A DNA stretch of 64,000 nt from an uncultured Bacteroidota bacterium (GTDB taxonomy: Bacteria > Bacteroidota > Bacteroidia > Bacteroidales > P3). The notes beneath the pieces are model-generated. The model worked only from the letters and a program-made list of their open reading frames with translations, searched no databases and was not told the origin of the DNA. The stretch lies in NCBI GenBank assembly GCA_902793295.1, contig CADBDA010000013.1:61786-125785 (forward strand). The letters run 5' to 3'. Every line of letters starts with the position of its first letter. Within the stretch, counting starts at the first letter, position 1. This document shows positions 52,701 to 61,189 of the stretch, in pieces. The translations under genes were made by a program, and so were the position numbers.

Positions 52701-55700
52701 GTGCGACGGCAGAGGGCTGTCCTTCGCGTCCGCTTACCTATGTGCCGGGGCGTTCGTTGCCTTTCTGTGAGGACTTCTCCTCGTGGGGTAGCGGCAACGA
52801 TGCATTCCCCTCGGGTTGGCAACGTCATAACACCTGGAATCACAACCGCTACCTGCATGTGGATAGCGACAATATGCGCAGTGCCCTTCATTTTCAAAAC
52901 AACTCCAGCGGCTACTGCTATGCTGTGCTGCCGCAAATGGACATCGATTCTCTTCATCGTTGCCATCTCTATCTCACAATGAGCAGCAACGACTGTACCA
53001 ATACCGCCCTCGTCGTGGGTGTCTCCGACAACCCCGATGATGTGACTGATTTTATTCCGGTCGACACCCTTCGAAACAGCGTGGCAAACTACGACAACTG
53101 GGAGCAGTTCCACGTCTCTTTTGCTGATTGTGGCGTCTCCAGTGGCTTCATCGTCTTGCGTCAGATTGTCTTCGGTTCGCCTGCTACTCGCCATATCTCG
53201 GTCGATGGGGTCTTCCTTTCTTCGTTCCCGCGGCCCGAGGTTTCGCTGGTGGATTGGAACAGCGTGCGTATCGCGGTCGATTCTTCGCTCCATGGCTGCT
53301 GGCTGGGTGTCGTCCCTCACGGGCAAATCCCGGATGTGCTCCCCGTTTTCTGTTCGACTGGCGATACGGTCATCTCGGGCCTCCAGGCGTCGACTGCCTA
53401 CGATGTCTACGCTTGGTCGCAATCGCAGTGGTCTCCCTGCTCGGCGTGTGCTGCGTCTTCTTTGTGTGCGCCTTTTGCCTCCATTACCACCAGCATCGCG
53501 CTGCCTTTGCCTTATTGCGAGGACTTTGCGGATTGTGGCTCGGGTGCATCGGCGTTCCCTGAAGGTTGGTATCGGCAGCATGACTACAGCAGCTTCAGCG
53601 CTTCGTCGGCCAATCCGTGGCCTCGGGTGCTGTCCAATTCGAACAACCAACAGGTGCTTCGCTTCCAGTCGCTTGGCAGCTACGCTGCTTATGCGGTTCT
53701 TCCGCCGTTGCAGGTCGCTGATGGGGATTTGTTCGCTCTTTCGTTCGATATGTTGGCGTCAGACTGTCGCTACGTGTCATTGCAGGTGGGCACGGTGGCG
53801 CATCCGAACGATTTGTCGTCCTTCCGACAGTTGGCCTCGCTCCGTTGCGACGCGAATCTCTGGCAGCATTGCGTGGTGCCGCTTGCGTTGCAGGCCGACT
53901 CGGGACGCTTCGTCGTTTTGCGGATGTTGTCGTCCGACGGGTTGCGATCGCTGGATGTGCGCAATCTGGTGTTGCAGCCTTGTCCGCCGTTGAGGGCCCG
54001 TCTGGTTTCGTCCAACAGCGTCGCTCTGTCGGTCGATTCGGCTTTCGTTGACTTCCCCTCCGATGTGTGGGTGGAATATGGTCCGCATGGCTTTGTCCAG
54101 GGGTCTTCTGGCGACTCGTCGCTGCCGGCGGCTCCCCGTTTGGTGCATGTCGACTCGCTGCCCTTTACGGTGGAAGACTTGCTGCCTTTGACGGAATACG
54201 ACTTCTATGTCCGCTGCGACACCGCGTCGCTCTCTTGCCTGCCTCCGCTCCGGGTCTCCTCGGGTCTGGCTTCCCCTTTGCCTTGGTGCGAGTCTTTCGA
54301 CAATGGCTCGTCGGCTGCTCTCCCCTCGGGGTGGTCCGCGCTCTCGGGCCCGGCAACTTCCGTCGCCATGGTGGATGGCGTGGGGCTGTCGGCTTCGAAT
54401 TGCCTGGTGGTGACCGCCTCGAATAGCAGTGTCCCAACTCTGGTGGTGCTGCCTCAATTGGGCGAGGGGGACGACTCGTCGGCGTTCCTCTCCTTCCGCT
54501 ACCGCTTCCAGGCTGGCTACGAAAACCGGCTGTCGCTGGAAGTGGGGTGGCTGGGCGACCGCTCCGATGCCTCTTCCTTCGTCCCGACGGACACGCTGAC
54601 GGCAACTTCCTCGGATTGGTACGCGGCAACGGTGGCTTTCGGCGACTCGATGGCTGGTGGCTTCGTGGCGCTGCGGCTGTCAAACAGCGCTCCTTATCCT
54701 GCTGCCGCTTGGTTGGACGACTTCTGTGCGGATCGGTGTCTTATTCCGACCGATGTGCATCTGAATCTTGTGGAACACAATCGTTTTGTTGTCTCTTCGG
54801 AGTCCCCGGCGGTGAACGCTGTCTACGTCGAAGTGGGCCCGACGGGGTTCGCTCAGGGGTCGGGTACGCTATGGCGCTGCGACTCGCTGCCTTTCTCCTT
54901 CGTTTGGCCTGACGATAGTGCCGTGGATTGCTATCTGCGATGTGCGCCGAACGTCTGTTCTTGCCGCCAGCCGCTGAGGGGGTCGACCTTGTCGGCGCCT
55001 GTGGCTTTGCCGTGGTGCGAGGTGCTGGATAACGGCGGTTCGCTGCCTGCGGGTTGGCGGGCGATGGACGATGTGGTGGCGCTGCCTCCTGTGGATGCGG
55101 CATCGGCCGACAGCTTGTTGCTGTCACTGCATCTGCGTTGCTCCGATGTGCCTCCCTTCGAGGTGGGTCTGCTGCGCGATGGTCTGGATCCTTCGTCGTT
55201 CGTCGCATTGCCTGCAATAATCGAACCGGCCGACAGCGGTCTGATACTTTCCGTCCCGCTGCTGAACGGCGCTGCCAATGTGCATTTCCTGGCACTGCGG
55301 ATGTCGACGGGGACCGCCATATCGGTAACGGATTGTGTGGACCGGGTGGGTCTCACAGAAAGCGGGATCTGGGATGTGACGCTCACTTCGGTCGACCCCG
55401 ACGGGCTTACCTTGGATTGGCACCGAATGGGCAACGCGACTTGCGATGTGGTATGCTCCACGGCTGGCGGGGATACTATTGTGCTCCTTCATGCCGTTAC
55501 TCCGCCGCTGCGTCTGGCGCCGCTGCAGCCGTTGTCACCTTATTCGGTGGTCGTCACGCCGCACGCCCCCGACAGCTGCGCCGCTGCTTTTGTGCGCTCG
55601 CTGCATGTGTACACCCCGGGGGGGTCGACCGTCTGCATCGATCCTACCGACCTTGGGGCCGACTATGTGTCGTGCGCCGTGGGGCCTTTCGACAATCCTT

Positions 55701-58700
55701 CCGCTGTGCTCGGAAGGGTGGACTTTGGTGCGGGCTCGTCTCTGAGCCGCCATACAATCCATTCGGATACCTCTGAACGTGACCCGCGAACCGGTGGTTT
55801 GCTGCCTACGGTGGCTCCCGGTGGTCTGGCGTCGGTCCGTTTGGGCAACTGGTCGTCCAACCCCTCCAACCCCGAAGGCGAATCCGTGGAGTATACGCTT
55901 CTCGTCAATGCGGCCGACTTCGACTTGCTGCTGCTGCGCTATGCCGCCGTGCTGCAGGATCCGCTACATGCCTCCGACGATCAGCCTCGGTTCACGCTCG
56001 AAGTGCTGGACGCATCGGGATCTCCGCTTGCGGGGTGTGCTATGGCTGACTTCAGGGCGGACCACACGGCTGGTTGGCATGTGGTCGATTCGTCGCAGGT
56101 GCTGTGGAAGGACTGGACGACGGTGGGTGTGGACCTGTCTCCCTTCGACGGACAGCTGGTGCGTGTCCGTCTCACGACGCGCGACTGCAACGAGGGTAGC
56201 CACTTCGGCTATGCTTATTTCACTCTGCAGTGCGGCTCCAAACGCATCGAGACGTCTCACTGCGGCGCGGCGACGACGAATACCTTCACGGCTCCTCCGG
56301 GATTCAGCTACTCTTGGTATGAGGACCCGGACAACGTGGCGGCAACGACCATCAGCCACGCCCAAAGCATCGCCGTCAGCACCGACAGCAGCCGCACTTA
56401 CTACTGCAAATGTACCTTTGCCGACGACACGTCGTGCCATTTCACGCTGACGGCCTTTGCTGGTGCCCGCTACCCGCTGGCGCTTGCTACGCCTGCTGTC
56501 GTAATCAGCGACTGCCGATTCCATGTCTCCTTCGAAAACTTGAGCGCCGTAACGGCCGACGGCGTGGCGCCACTGGAGCCTCGCGAGGCTTGCGAATCTG
56601 CCGCTTGGTGGTTCGACAATGGCGACTCGTCGCTTGCCTACAATGCTTCTACAACTTACGAAACGGCGGGCGATTATGTCGTTACGATGGTCGCTGCCTT
56701 GGCGGCGGGCGAGTGCACCGATACGCTGCGACTGCCGCTCCATCTGGAGTGGGCGGCAACAGATGGGACGCTGCTTGGCGACTCGTCGTGCTGCGCGGGC
56801 GACACGCTGTGCTTCGCTACAGAAAATATCATCAACCCTCGCTGGAACTCCACCGACTCGCTCTCGCTGCCGTCTGTCTGCTTGGCGCCTCTGGCCGACA
56901 CGGTGATTCGCTGCTTCTTCGTCGACAACAACGGCTGTCATGATTCTCTTGCCCGCAGCGTGAGGGTTCAGGTGCCGTCATTCTCCATCGATTCGGTCTC
57001 GCTCTGCGAGAGCGAACTGCCGCTCCTATGGGGGGATACGCTCTTCGACTTGGGTACGCAGTCCACGTCTGTCGTTTTCCCGTTCCTTACGGCTGCTGGC
57101 TGCGACAGCTCGGCGACGCTGGTGCTCGACATTCGACAGCCGTCGCACTTCGCCGACACTGATACCATCGTCGAAAACGCACTGCCGCTCACCCGTTGGG
57201 GACTGCTGATAGCGTATGACAGTCTGTCGGCGTATGACACCGATTCGTCGCTGCTGGCTTTCGACACCTCCTTCGTCGCTACCAACGCTGCTGGTTGCGA
57301 TAGCTCGGTGGACCTCTCGCTGCGGGTGCTGCGCAACCGCCAAACAGTGCTCGATACTGCCGTCTGCGCGGCTGGATTGCCGTTAACGTGGCACGGGGTG
57401 GTCTTCGATTCGGCCGACTTCGACCTTCTTCTCCCGCCGCCTCTGCACCACAGCGACACTTTGTTGCTTGCAGCGTCGACGGGGGCGGATAGCGTCGTTG
57501 TACTCTCACTTACGCTATTGCCGACGTCTCACTTTTCCGACTCGGACACCATCGTCGAAAATGCACTGCCACTCACCCGATGGGGACTGGAAATCACAGC
57601 CGACGACATGCAAACCGATGCCAACGACACGACGCTTTGGGCATTCGACACTTCCTTCGTCGCTACCAACGCTGCTGGCTGCGACAGCACCGTCAGCCTT
57701 TCGCTACGGGTGCTGCGCAACCGTTTTGCGTCGGCCGACACTTCATTGTGCTTCAGCAGTCTGCCGCTGTTTTGGGGCGGGGAACTCTTCTCCAGCACCG
57801 ATATCGCCGACGGCGAACAGCCTCCGCTAACCATCACCAAGACGGCCACCAGTCTTGCCTCTACGGGCGCGGACAGCATCGTCACTTTGAACCTCCATGT
57901 GTGGCCGACGTACTTGGAGGTCGACTCGGCTCATGTCTGTCGCAACGAGATGCCTTTCGAGTGGCTCGATACCCTTTTCAACGTCAACACCTTCACGGGA
58001 TTCTACCAGCGCCGTTTCTACACGGCGGAGGGTTGCGACTCGGTTCACATGCTCAATCTGGTCATCTCGGATGTGTACCAGGTGGTGGACCATGTGGAGA
58101 GTTGTCATCCGATTACTTGGATCGACGGCCGAACTTACACCGAAAGGACCTTCGGACCTCAGGTGTCGCTTACGTCTCGTTTCGGATGCGACAGCATCGT
58201 GACCCTCGATTTCCGCCGCAAAGCTCCTGCCGTTGTGCGCATTACCGACACCTTCTGCGTCGGCGAGTCCTATCGGTTCGCTGGTCGGACCATCACGTCG
58301 CCGGGCATCTACTTCGATTCAATGCTGACCTTCGAAGGTTGCGATAGCATCGTGATTCTGACCCTCTCTCAACTGCCGCTGCCTCAGGTCAGCTTCGACC
58401 TTGAGGCCGACTGCACCTTGCGAGGCTTCCTCATAACGGCTCATGCCGATGTGGATGCGCTGCAGTGGAGCTCCGATATCGGTTGGAATCCCGACTGGGG
58501 CGACAGCGAGGCCGACCAGATTTGGATTGCACCGCGGTTGCCGATGGTGCTGACACTGACGGCGGACTACACCCGGACGCCGCTCTGTCCGGCGTCGAAG
58601 TCGGTACCGATTGGGCCCATGATGGTGCCGGAGGCGCGGATGGAAGTGTCGCCGGAGTATCTTTCGGACGAGAAGGACAATTTTCTGGCCATCGACAGGA

Positions 58701-59143
58701 GTCGCTCGAGCACTACCCGTGTGTGGTGGGTCGACGATGTCTTCTATGGCGACGATCCGCAGATATGGTGTCGACCGGAGAGCGATGCGGATTCGGTTGT
58801 CGTAACCCTCATCGCCCTATCGGACTATTGTGAGGATACGGCTGTGAAGGTGATACCTTTCTACAGATACAAGATTTTCGCTCCCAATGCATTCACGCCG
58901 GACGTGTCCACCAACAACCGCTTCTTCTTGGCCGTGAGCGGATTGGCATCGTACGAACTGAGCATCTACAACCGTGCGGGACTGCTGGTCTTCCACAGCA
59001 CGGATCCTGCGGCCACTTGGGACGGCACATGCAACGGACATCCATGTCCTCAAGCATCGTACGTCTGGATACTGACCTACACCACGGCGGACAAACCACG
59101 TCAGCCGCAATCGCGAAAGGGTACTGTCACCCTGATCCGATAG
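46763..59143 (+). CDS. Giant T9SS surface protein with CUB-like domain and eleven 250-residue repeats
   Basis: A 4126-residue secreted protein with signal peptide 1-35. A CUB-like domain (about 40-155) has 'PGATISLYGRYDTEVSYDLI' and 'TGFLSIRFQTDG'. Then eleven repeats of 242-259 residues start at about 250, 507, 758, 1008, 1250, 1496, 1754, 1999, 2247, 2506 and 2749. Each pairs a jelly-roll-like unit (C-E-D/S-F, 'P.GW') with a fibronectin-III-like unit ('VEYGPTGF'). From about 3000 come PKD-like segments and 'AGCDS' repeats, two of which form a recent 128-residue tandem copy. The last 90 residues (from 4037, 'FAPNAFTPDVSTNNRFF' and 'LSIYNRAG') are a T9SS type B sorting domain. It is probably a surface adhesin or glycan-binding protein. 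Confidence 0.92.
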   Translation: MKTMDSISFPSRAISVSLFLCLLSFLLLPTLLPAQTTHALVNNRWIEVDGCAFPEGVICDNGGPNCDYNPNFDGGCVVYTSPGATISLYGRYDTEVSYDLITVYDGYRDSGTPLAETLSGNDTLVLTSTTGFLSIRFQTDGATNRSGFLFRYQVTGRDSLCENVVDNFTLTLLTPTEVALSWSNSHPERPLVLGLNDSLFAASGNGYTFSHLAPAHLYHLSVADSAHADNRCCYSHFSFRTPCVDSVLAPFLEDFDGYGIGPDVIPDCWTRLSNFDDDLNQPQITASPAADGGALRLYCGSNNVGGHFSMVVSPHITTPVASLMVRLRIRSPHVGVSLQVGLCEGNSLYTNNFVPVSTLTTTFADVWQEYVVPLDAVQASGRRIALRMLRSQQDANQREVWVDSLSVECCGVSHPVAFNRSTHSLWLQWDNYGVVSGTDVEIGPLGFVAGTGRRLTDVSSPLRIDSLQPATAYELHVIPRCQGCAPLEPYASTSACTLQPDLPVAQLCESFESPSSGLPFGWRAVGDNDGAVWASLQSNRSFEGQQSLSLAASTLHPQRTVLLPLFDTVSVASLKMAFRCFSLSPARLLVGVVESPENVTDFEVVDTVTVHSTQQWLSSEVDFAHYQGSASCIALRPLETDGVIFVDNLQLGSCLLSGVRVSQVSSTGLLVQWSLPDGNHPLDSVAVLWGAPGFVADTARRLVVAAGTDLQSAPQVALQGLVPSTDYELLVYAFCGASWHPCDMNRLSVRTLSNDISLPFCADFENGGAFPEGWSRCNTFGGYPAVTSETARGGSYALAFDSYGSLDEPYSMVALPYLAQADIRQLVLSFHSWAWCNSGRLQVGVMDNPDDLSSFQLVASLPVSASQWREHSVSFADYVGTGRHIAIRLCQEGSCLGNSRVIVDDLMLSSCIVSNIRHSDINSHSVTISWDSLGTSFTGAVVELGRIGFTRGTGSLSGLVRGGSLVVDTLQRGTTYNYYVYPLCADSASACLASRYGFTSLPESLVDGWCNDFDHLSLFPDGWQRPLVVAGYPKLVDDTLAGGKCFTLFSSNSAPSMLLLPPLEEDSLSGLFLRVSIGGSRDYECNCRLSLGFLTDPSDPASFEPLDSLNLTHSDSRPYIFDLGRYSGTGRHLAFLKEGSLYATVDNLALSRCFPSDATASAVTDRSFTLSWRRAACSDTTWVALSADAAAPHSQQLYCIPVADTVLHVDSLRPGAVCRCLLWGSAADTASPCRAVSLVVPLLPPPLTAPVCFDFNGETPGTLPYGWSAPEGDTVFVDGSTARGARSLRLRSRPCGAISSDDVTVVMPSVDSVNLAGLYLDFWFFDDNQQGGSHLVVGVTENPQDGASFAPIDTFTVSPSAWHHLHLSLAPYAGSGRHVAFRYGVDNPCHRASAFLDDVALDVGRINSCSATPTSEHSVALSWDATPAVDSVWVEYLATQGDFDSGDGVRLALAASPVTVSGLDAGTRYVFHFHTAADACNYVTAVAETPFEREGLPLCDDFESAASGAFPPQWGHMGGAGDSLTLSSADNHTAGGGRSLRMSVSADGSATLILPRLQTCPDCPQRDSLYGLFWLRPVSGSGRFESGYVSDAGDADTFTAAGDSLMLASDGLWQRQLLQFHHANDSTVRLAVRLSATDGVGAVVLVDDICLQSCVATGVTLSQVGTHSVVVEWMGYGTDSLLCEYGPTGFVPGTGHSVVLTATYDTIGNLTAATAYDFLFTAACRCGQTGRVSTTDGDDVIWRLRARTLPEAVLLPWCETFESDTATLAAVWCRPTEGNGSCPSLALSPGGGQCLQLSAGVTTPATALLPPVGAGQGSGALLSFDAYANNVTATGNGARFLVALQSHPDSVASRVVIDTLSLDQPGVWQRFVVDLNDDLVGNPFVSLVFESNGGTVRCFVDNVSLTHCAVRDASLYVESDSLVVSWIALQAPQSVAVEYGPQGFTPGQGTTLSVMGSECRIGGLDMRTAYDVYVSPRCDGATAEGCPSRPLTYVPGRSLPFCEDFSSWGSGNDAFPSGWQRHNTWNHNRYLHVDSDNMRSALHFQNNSSGYCYAVLPQMDIDSLHRCHLYLTMSSNDCTNTALVVGVSDNPDDVTDFIPVDTLRNSVANYDNWEQFHVSFADCGVSSGFIVLRQIVFGSPATRHISVDGVFLSSFPRPEVSLVDWNSVRIAVDSSLHGCWLGVVPHGQIPDVLPVFCSTGDTVISGLQASTAYDVYAWSQSQWSPCSACAASSLCAPFASITTSIALPLPYCEDFADCGSGASAFPEGWYRQHDYSSFSASSANPWPRVLSNSNNQQVLRFQSLGSYAAYAVLPPLQVADGDLFALSFDMLASDCRYVSLQVGTVAHPNDLSSFRQLASLRCDANLWQHCVVPLALQADSGRFVVLRMLSSDGLRSLDVRNLVLQPCPPLRARLVSSNSVALSVDSAFVDFPSDVWVEYGPHGFVQGSSGDSSLPAAPRLVHVDSLPFTVEDLLPLTEYDFYVRCDTASLSCLPPLRVSSGLASPLPWCESFDNGSSAALPSGWSALSGPATSVAMVDGVGLSASNCLVVTASNSSVPTLVVLPQLGEGDDSSAFLSFRYRFQAGYENRLSLEVGWLGDRSDASSFVPTDTLTATSSDWYAATVAFGDSMAGGFVALRLSNSAPYPAAAWLDDFCADRCLIPTDVHLNLVEHNRFVVSSESPAVNAVYVEVGPTGFAQGSGTLWRCDSLPFSFVWPDDSAVDCYLRCAPNVCSCRQPLRGSTLSAPVALPWCEVLDNGGSLPAGWRAMDDVVALPPVDAASADSLLLSLHLRCSDVPPFEVGLLRDGLDPSSFVALPAIIEPADSGLILSVPLLNGAANVHFLALRMSTGTAISVTDCVDRVGLTESGIWDVTLTSVDPDGLTLDWHRMGNATCDVVCSTAGGDTIVLLHAVTPPLRLAPLQPLSPYSVVVTPHAPDSCAAAFVRSLHVYTPGGSTVCIDPTDLGADYVSCAVGPFDNPSAVLGRVDFGAGSSLSRHTIHSDTSERDPRTGGLLPTVAPGGLASVRLGNWSSNPSNPEGESVEYTLLVNAADFDLLLLRYAAVLQDPLHASDDQPRFTLEVLDASGSPLAGCAMADFRADHTAGWHVVDSSQVLWKDWTTVGVDLSPFDGQLVRVRLTTRDCNEGSHFGYAYFTLQCGSKRIETSHCGAATTNTFTAPPGFSYSWYEDPDNVAATTISHAQSIAVSTDSSRTYYCKCTFADDTSCHFTLTAFAGARYPLALATPAVVISDCRFHVSFENLSAVTADGVAPLEPREACESAAWWFDNGDSSLAYNASTTYETAGDYVVTMVAALAAGECTDTLRLPLHLEWAATDGTLLGDSSCCAGDTLCFATENIINPRWNSTDSLSLPSVCLAPLADTVIRCFFVDNNGCHDSLARSVRVQVPSFSIDSVSLCESELPLLWGDTLFDLGTQSTSVVFPFLTAAGCDSSATLVLDIRQPSHFADTDTIVENALPLTRWGLLIAYDSLSAYDTDSSLLAFDTSFVATNAAGCDSSVDLSLRVLRNRQTVLDTAVCAAGLPLTWHGVVFDSADFDLLLPPPLHHSDTLLLAASTGADSVVVLSLTLLPTSHFSDSDTIVENALPLTRWGLEITADDMQTDANDTTLWAFDTSFVATNAAGCDSTVSLSLRVLRNRFASADTSLCFSSLPLFWGGELFSSTDIADGEQPPLTITKTATSLASTGADSIVTLNLHVWPTYLEVDSAHVCRNEMPFEWLDTLFNVNTFTGFYQRRFYTAEGCDSVHMLNLVISDVYQVVDHVESCHPITWIDGRTYTERTFGPQVSLTSRFGCDSIVTLDFRRKAPAVVRITDTFCVGESYRFAGRTITSPGIYFDSMLTFEGCDSIVILTLSQLPLPQVSFDLEADCTLRGFLITAHADVDALQWSSDIGWNPDWGDSEADQIWIAPRLPMVLTLTADYTRTPLCPASKSVPIGPMMVPEARMEVSPEYLSDEKDNFLAIDRSRSSTTRVWWVDDVFYGDDPQIWCRPESDADSVVVTLIALSDYCEDTAVKVIPFYRYKIFAPNAFTPDVSTNNRFFLAVSGLASYELSIYNRAGLLVFHSTDPAATWDGTCNGHPCPQASYVWILTYTTADKPRQPQSRKGTVTLIR
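47510..55620 (+). repeat. Eleven 250-residue repeats in the giant surface protein
   Basis: Each unit begins near a motif such as LPWCESFDNGSS or PFCEDFSSWGSG, then a 'FP.GW' turn, a beta-sheet unit with 'VGV...P.D..SF..VDTL', 'SGRHIALR' and 'VDDL.L.SC', and a fibronectin-like half with 'VEYGP.GF..GTG'. Starts in nucleotides: about 47510, 48281, 49034, 49784, 50510, 51248, 52022, 52757, 53501, 54278 and 55007. Copies are diverged, so this is an old expansion. Confidence 0.85.
57146..57913 (+). repeat. 384-bp tandem duplication inside the giant gene
   Basis: Unit 1 (57146-57529) and unit 2 (57530-57913) are in frame, 128 codons each. They share nearly identical stretches encoding 'DTIVENALPLTRWGL', 'FDTSFVATNAAGCDS' and 'LSLRVLRNR'. 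The similarity is far higher than between other repeats of the protein, so the duplication is recent or maintained by gene conversion. Confidence 0.85.
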
Positions 59144-59160
59144 GGGAGCGTCGGCGGAGG

Positions 59161-59604
59161 TCAACCCTCGCACATCAAATCCACAATTCTCCGAATCTCG
59201 ATTCTTCGCCCGTCGGCCAGTTCCAACAGCTGCTCGTCGTCCCTTATCCGCTTCAGGCTGCCTTGGAGGGTAACATAGCGGCCGCCGCTTTTGCGGCTGT
59301 CGGCCTCAAAGAAGGTGACGGTGACCGACGGTGTCGCGCCTCCGTCTGCGGACATCTGCCGCAGATGGTCCAGTTTGCGGTCCAAGGAGGAGAGGGCGTC
59401 GGCTTCCAAATCGGCAAAAGCGTCGGTGTGGCGGGCGGTCTCATCGATGGCATCCTGATGGCCGGTCAGCGCCGCAAAGGGGGCGAACTGAGCCGCCCGA
59501 GCCTCCAGAGGCATCGGCCGGTGGCGCTTCGAAACAGGATGCTCCATCCCGATAATATCGTCGTATTCCATAGCAGTTTTCCATTTTTCGTTATTCATTT
59601 CCAA
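59161..59604 (-). CDS. YolD-like protein paired with a Y-family polymerase
   Basis: The 147-residue protein resembles the YolD-like family. After an N-terminal segment comes the conserved 'YDDIIGMEHPVSKRHRPM' and 'EARAAQFAPFAALTGH', followed by 'AIDETARHT' and a C-terminal half with 'SVTVTFFEADSRKSGGRY'. In Firmicutes, YolD-like genes sit next to UvrX/DinB-type polymerases, and here too the gene lies 12 bases downstream of the Y-family polymerase gene. The function of the pair is unclear; YolD may modulate the polymerase. Alternative starts are 59598 and 59571. Confidence 0.82.
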   Translation of the reverse strand: MEMNNEKWKTAMEYDDIIGMEHPVSKRHRPMPLEARAAQFAPFAALTGHQDAIDETARHTDAFADLEADALSSLDRKLDHLRQMSADGGATPSVTVTFFEADSRKSGGRYVTLQGSLKRIRDDEQLLELADGRRIEIRRIVDLMCEG

Positions 59605-59616
59605 CCCCCTTCGTCT

Positions 59617-61158
59617 TCATTTTCCATCCCCGCTTTCGCCGCCACGGTGGCCGCCAATCTGCTGGTTGCGCAACATGGCGGTGGCGCCCTCCTCAAAGTT
59701 CAGCCCTTTCAGAATAGCGTTTTTGCCGTATTTTTTCTTGATATTCAGGACTGCCTCCTGCATTTTGCGTTCCTTTTTGAGCGTCTGGTTTTCCTCGGTC
59801 TGCCGATTTTTGACGGTTTCGTAGTCGTTGAAGATGTCCAGTTGGACGCCTTGGGGGCGGGGTTGCGACGCTGGGGAGGCGGAGGTTTCGCTGACCAGAT
59901 GGTAGGCGCCGATGGTGATGCGGCGAACCAGCAGGGCGGGGTTGACCAGCTTGTCGAACAGGCCGACAATGGCATCGATGATGAGACGCGACGACGAGGT
60001 GGACCTGCCCAGCTGATGCGTGCCGTGAGCGTGGGTCGGAACGGACCGCCCATACCAGTCGGTGGTGATGTCCCCACGGTATTGGCTGCGGATTTCGGGC
60101 CGGGAGAGGCTCTCGACATCGTAGTCCACCGTTAGTGTCAGTTGGTCGGTGACCAGCCGCTTCTCCACAAGCCCCAGCGCAACAGCATCGGCCATTTCGT
60201 GCGCCACAATACGCGCTCGGGGAAAGGTGTAGGCACACTGCAGCACCTGGCTGCTGCTCAGTGAGTTGCTTTCGGGCCGGTAGGCCTTGATGTGCGCCAG
60301 GGTGCAGGGTTCCCATCCCCAGGCGTGGTCGATGAGCAGCTCGGCATTGACTCCGAACAGTCGGTAGAGCAGCTCCTCGTTGTCTAACGAACAACGGGCG
60401 ACCATACCCATGGTGTAGAGTTCGTTGTTTTCCAACTTTTTGGCAATGCCGCGTCCTACACGCCAGAAATCGGTCAGCGGCCGGTGGTTCCACAGCTGCT
60501 GGCGGTAGGAGCGCTCGTCGAGTTCGGCGATGCGCACGCCGTCCTGGTCGGGGGGGATGTGTTTGGCCACGATGTCCATGGCGATCTTGGCCAGATAGAG
60601 ATTGCTGCCGATGCCGGCAGTGGCGGTGATGCCGGTTTCTGTCAGAACTTCCTTCACTAAGCGCATGGCCAGTTGGTGGGCGGTGAGCCGATAACTCTTC
60701 AGATAGGAGGTGGCGTCGATGAAAACCTCGTCGATAGAATAGACATGGATGTCCTCGGGGGCGATGTGTCGCAGATAGATGTTGTAGATACGGGTGCTGT
60801 AGGCAATATAGAAAGCCATGCGGGGCGTGGCGGCAATATAGTCGACAGCCAGTTCGGGATGCGACGCTAACACATTGGCGTAAATAGATTTGCCCGAAAA
60901 ACGGAAGTGGGGCGCCTGCGCCTGACGGGCGAAATTCACTTCACGCAACCGCTCCACCACTTCGAAGAGTCGCGCCCTTCCGCTGATGCCGTAGGCTTTG
61001 AGTGAAGGTGACACCGCCAGACAGATGGTCTTCTCGGTACGGGCGGCATCGGCAACGACAAGGTTGGTGTTGAGCGGATCCAAGCCTCGTTCCACACACT
61101 CCACCGAGGCGTAGAAGGATTTCAAGTCGATGGCTATATAGGTCCGCTCCGTGTTCAT
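59617..61158 (-). CDS. Y-family DNA polymerase (UmuC/DinB type)
   Basis: A translesion DNA polymerase of 513 residues. Catalytic acidic residues are Asp11 in IAIDLKSFYASVEC and Asp143-Glu144 in YSIDEVFIDATSY. The steric segment after 'AVSPSLKAYGISGRARLFEV' and the thumb 'GITATAGIGSNLYLAKIAMD' are typical. The little-finger domain continues to about 420, and a Lys/Arg-rich C-terminal tail may bind partners. It has no N-terminal peptidase and no UmuD gene nearby. Gene order with YolD downstream is the Firmicutes arrangement, so transfer is likely. Confidence 0.93.
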   Translation of the reverse strand: MNTERTYIAIDLKSFYASVECVERGLDPLNTNLVVADAARTEKTICLAVSPSLKAYGISGRARLFEVVERLREVNFARQAQAPHFRFSGKSIYANVLASHPELAVDYIAATPRMAFYIAYSTRIYNIYLRHIAPEDIHVYSIDEVFIDATSYLKSYRLTAHQLAMRLVKEVLTETGITATAGIGSNLYLAKIAMDIVAKHIPPDQDGVRIAELDERSYRQQLWNHRPLTDFWRVGRGIAKKLENNELYTMGMVARCSLDNEELLYRLFGVNAELLIDHAWGWEPCTLAHIKAYRPESNSLSSSQVLQCAYTFPRARIVAHEMADAVALGLVEKRLVTDQLTLTVDYDVESLSRPEIRSQYRGDITTDWYGRSVPTHAHGTHQLGRSTSSSRLIIDAIVGLFDKLVNPALLVRRITIGAYHLVSETSASPASQPRPQGVQLDIFNDYETVKNRQTEENQTLKKERKMQEAVLNIKKKYGKNAILKGLNFEEGATAMLRNQQIGGHRGGESGDGK

Positions 61159-61189
61159 TATTTTTTCGGTGGTTTATCTGTTGGGATTA

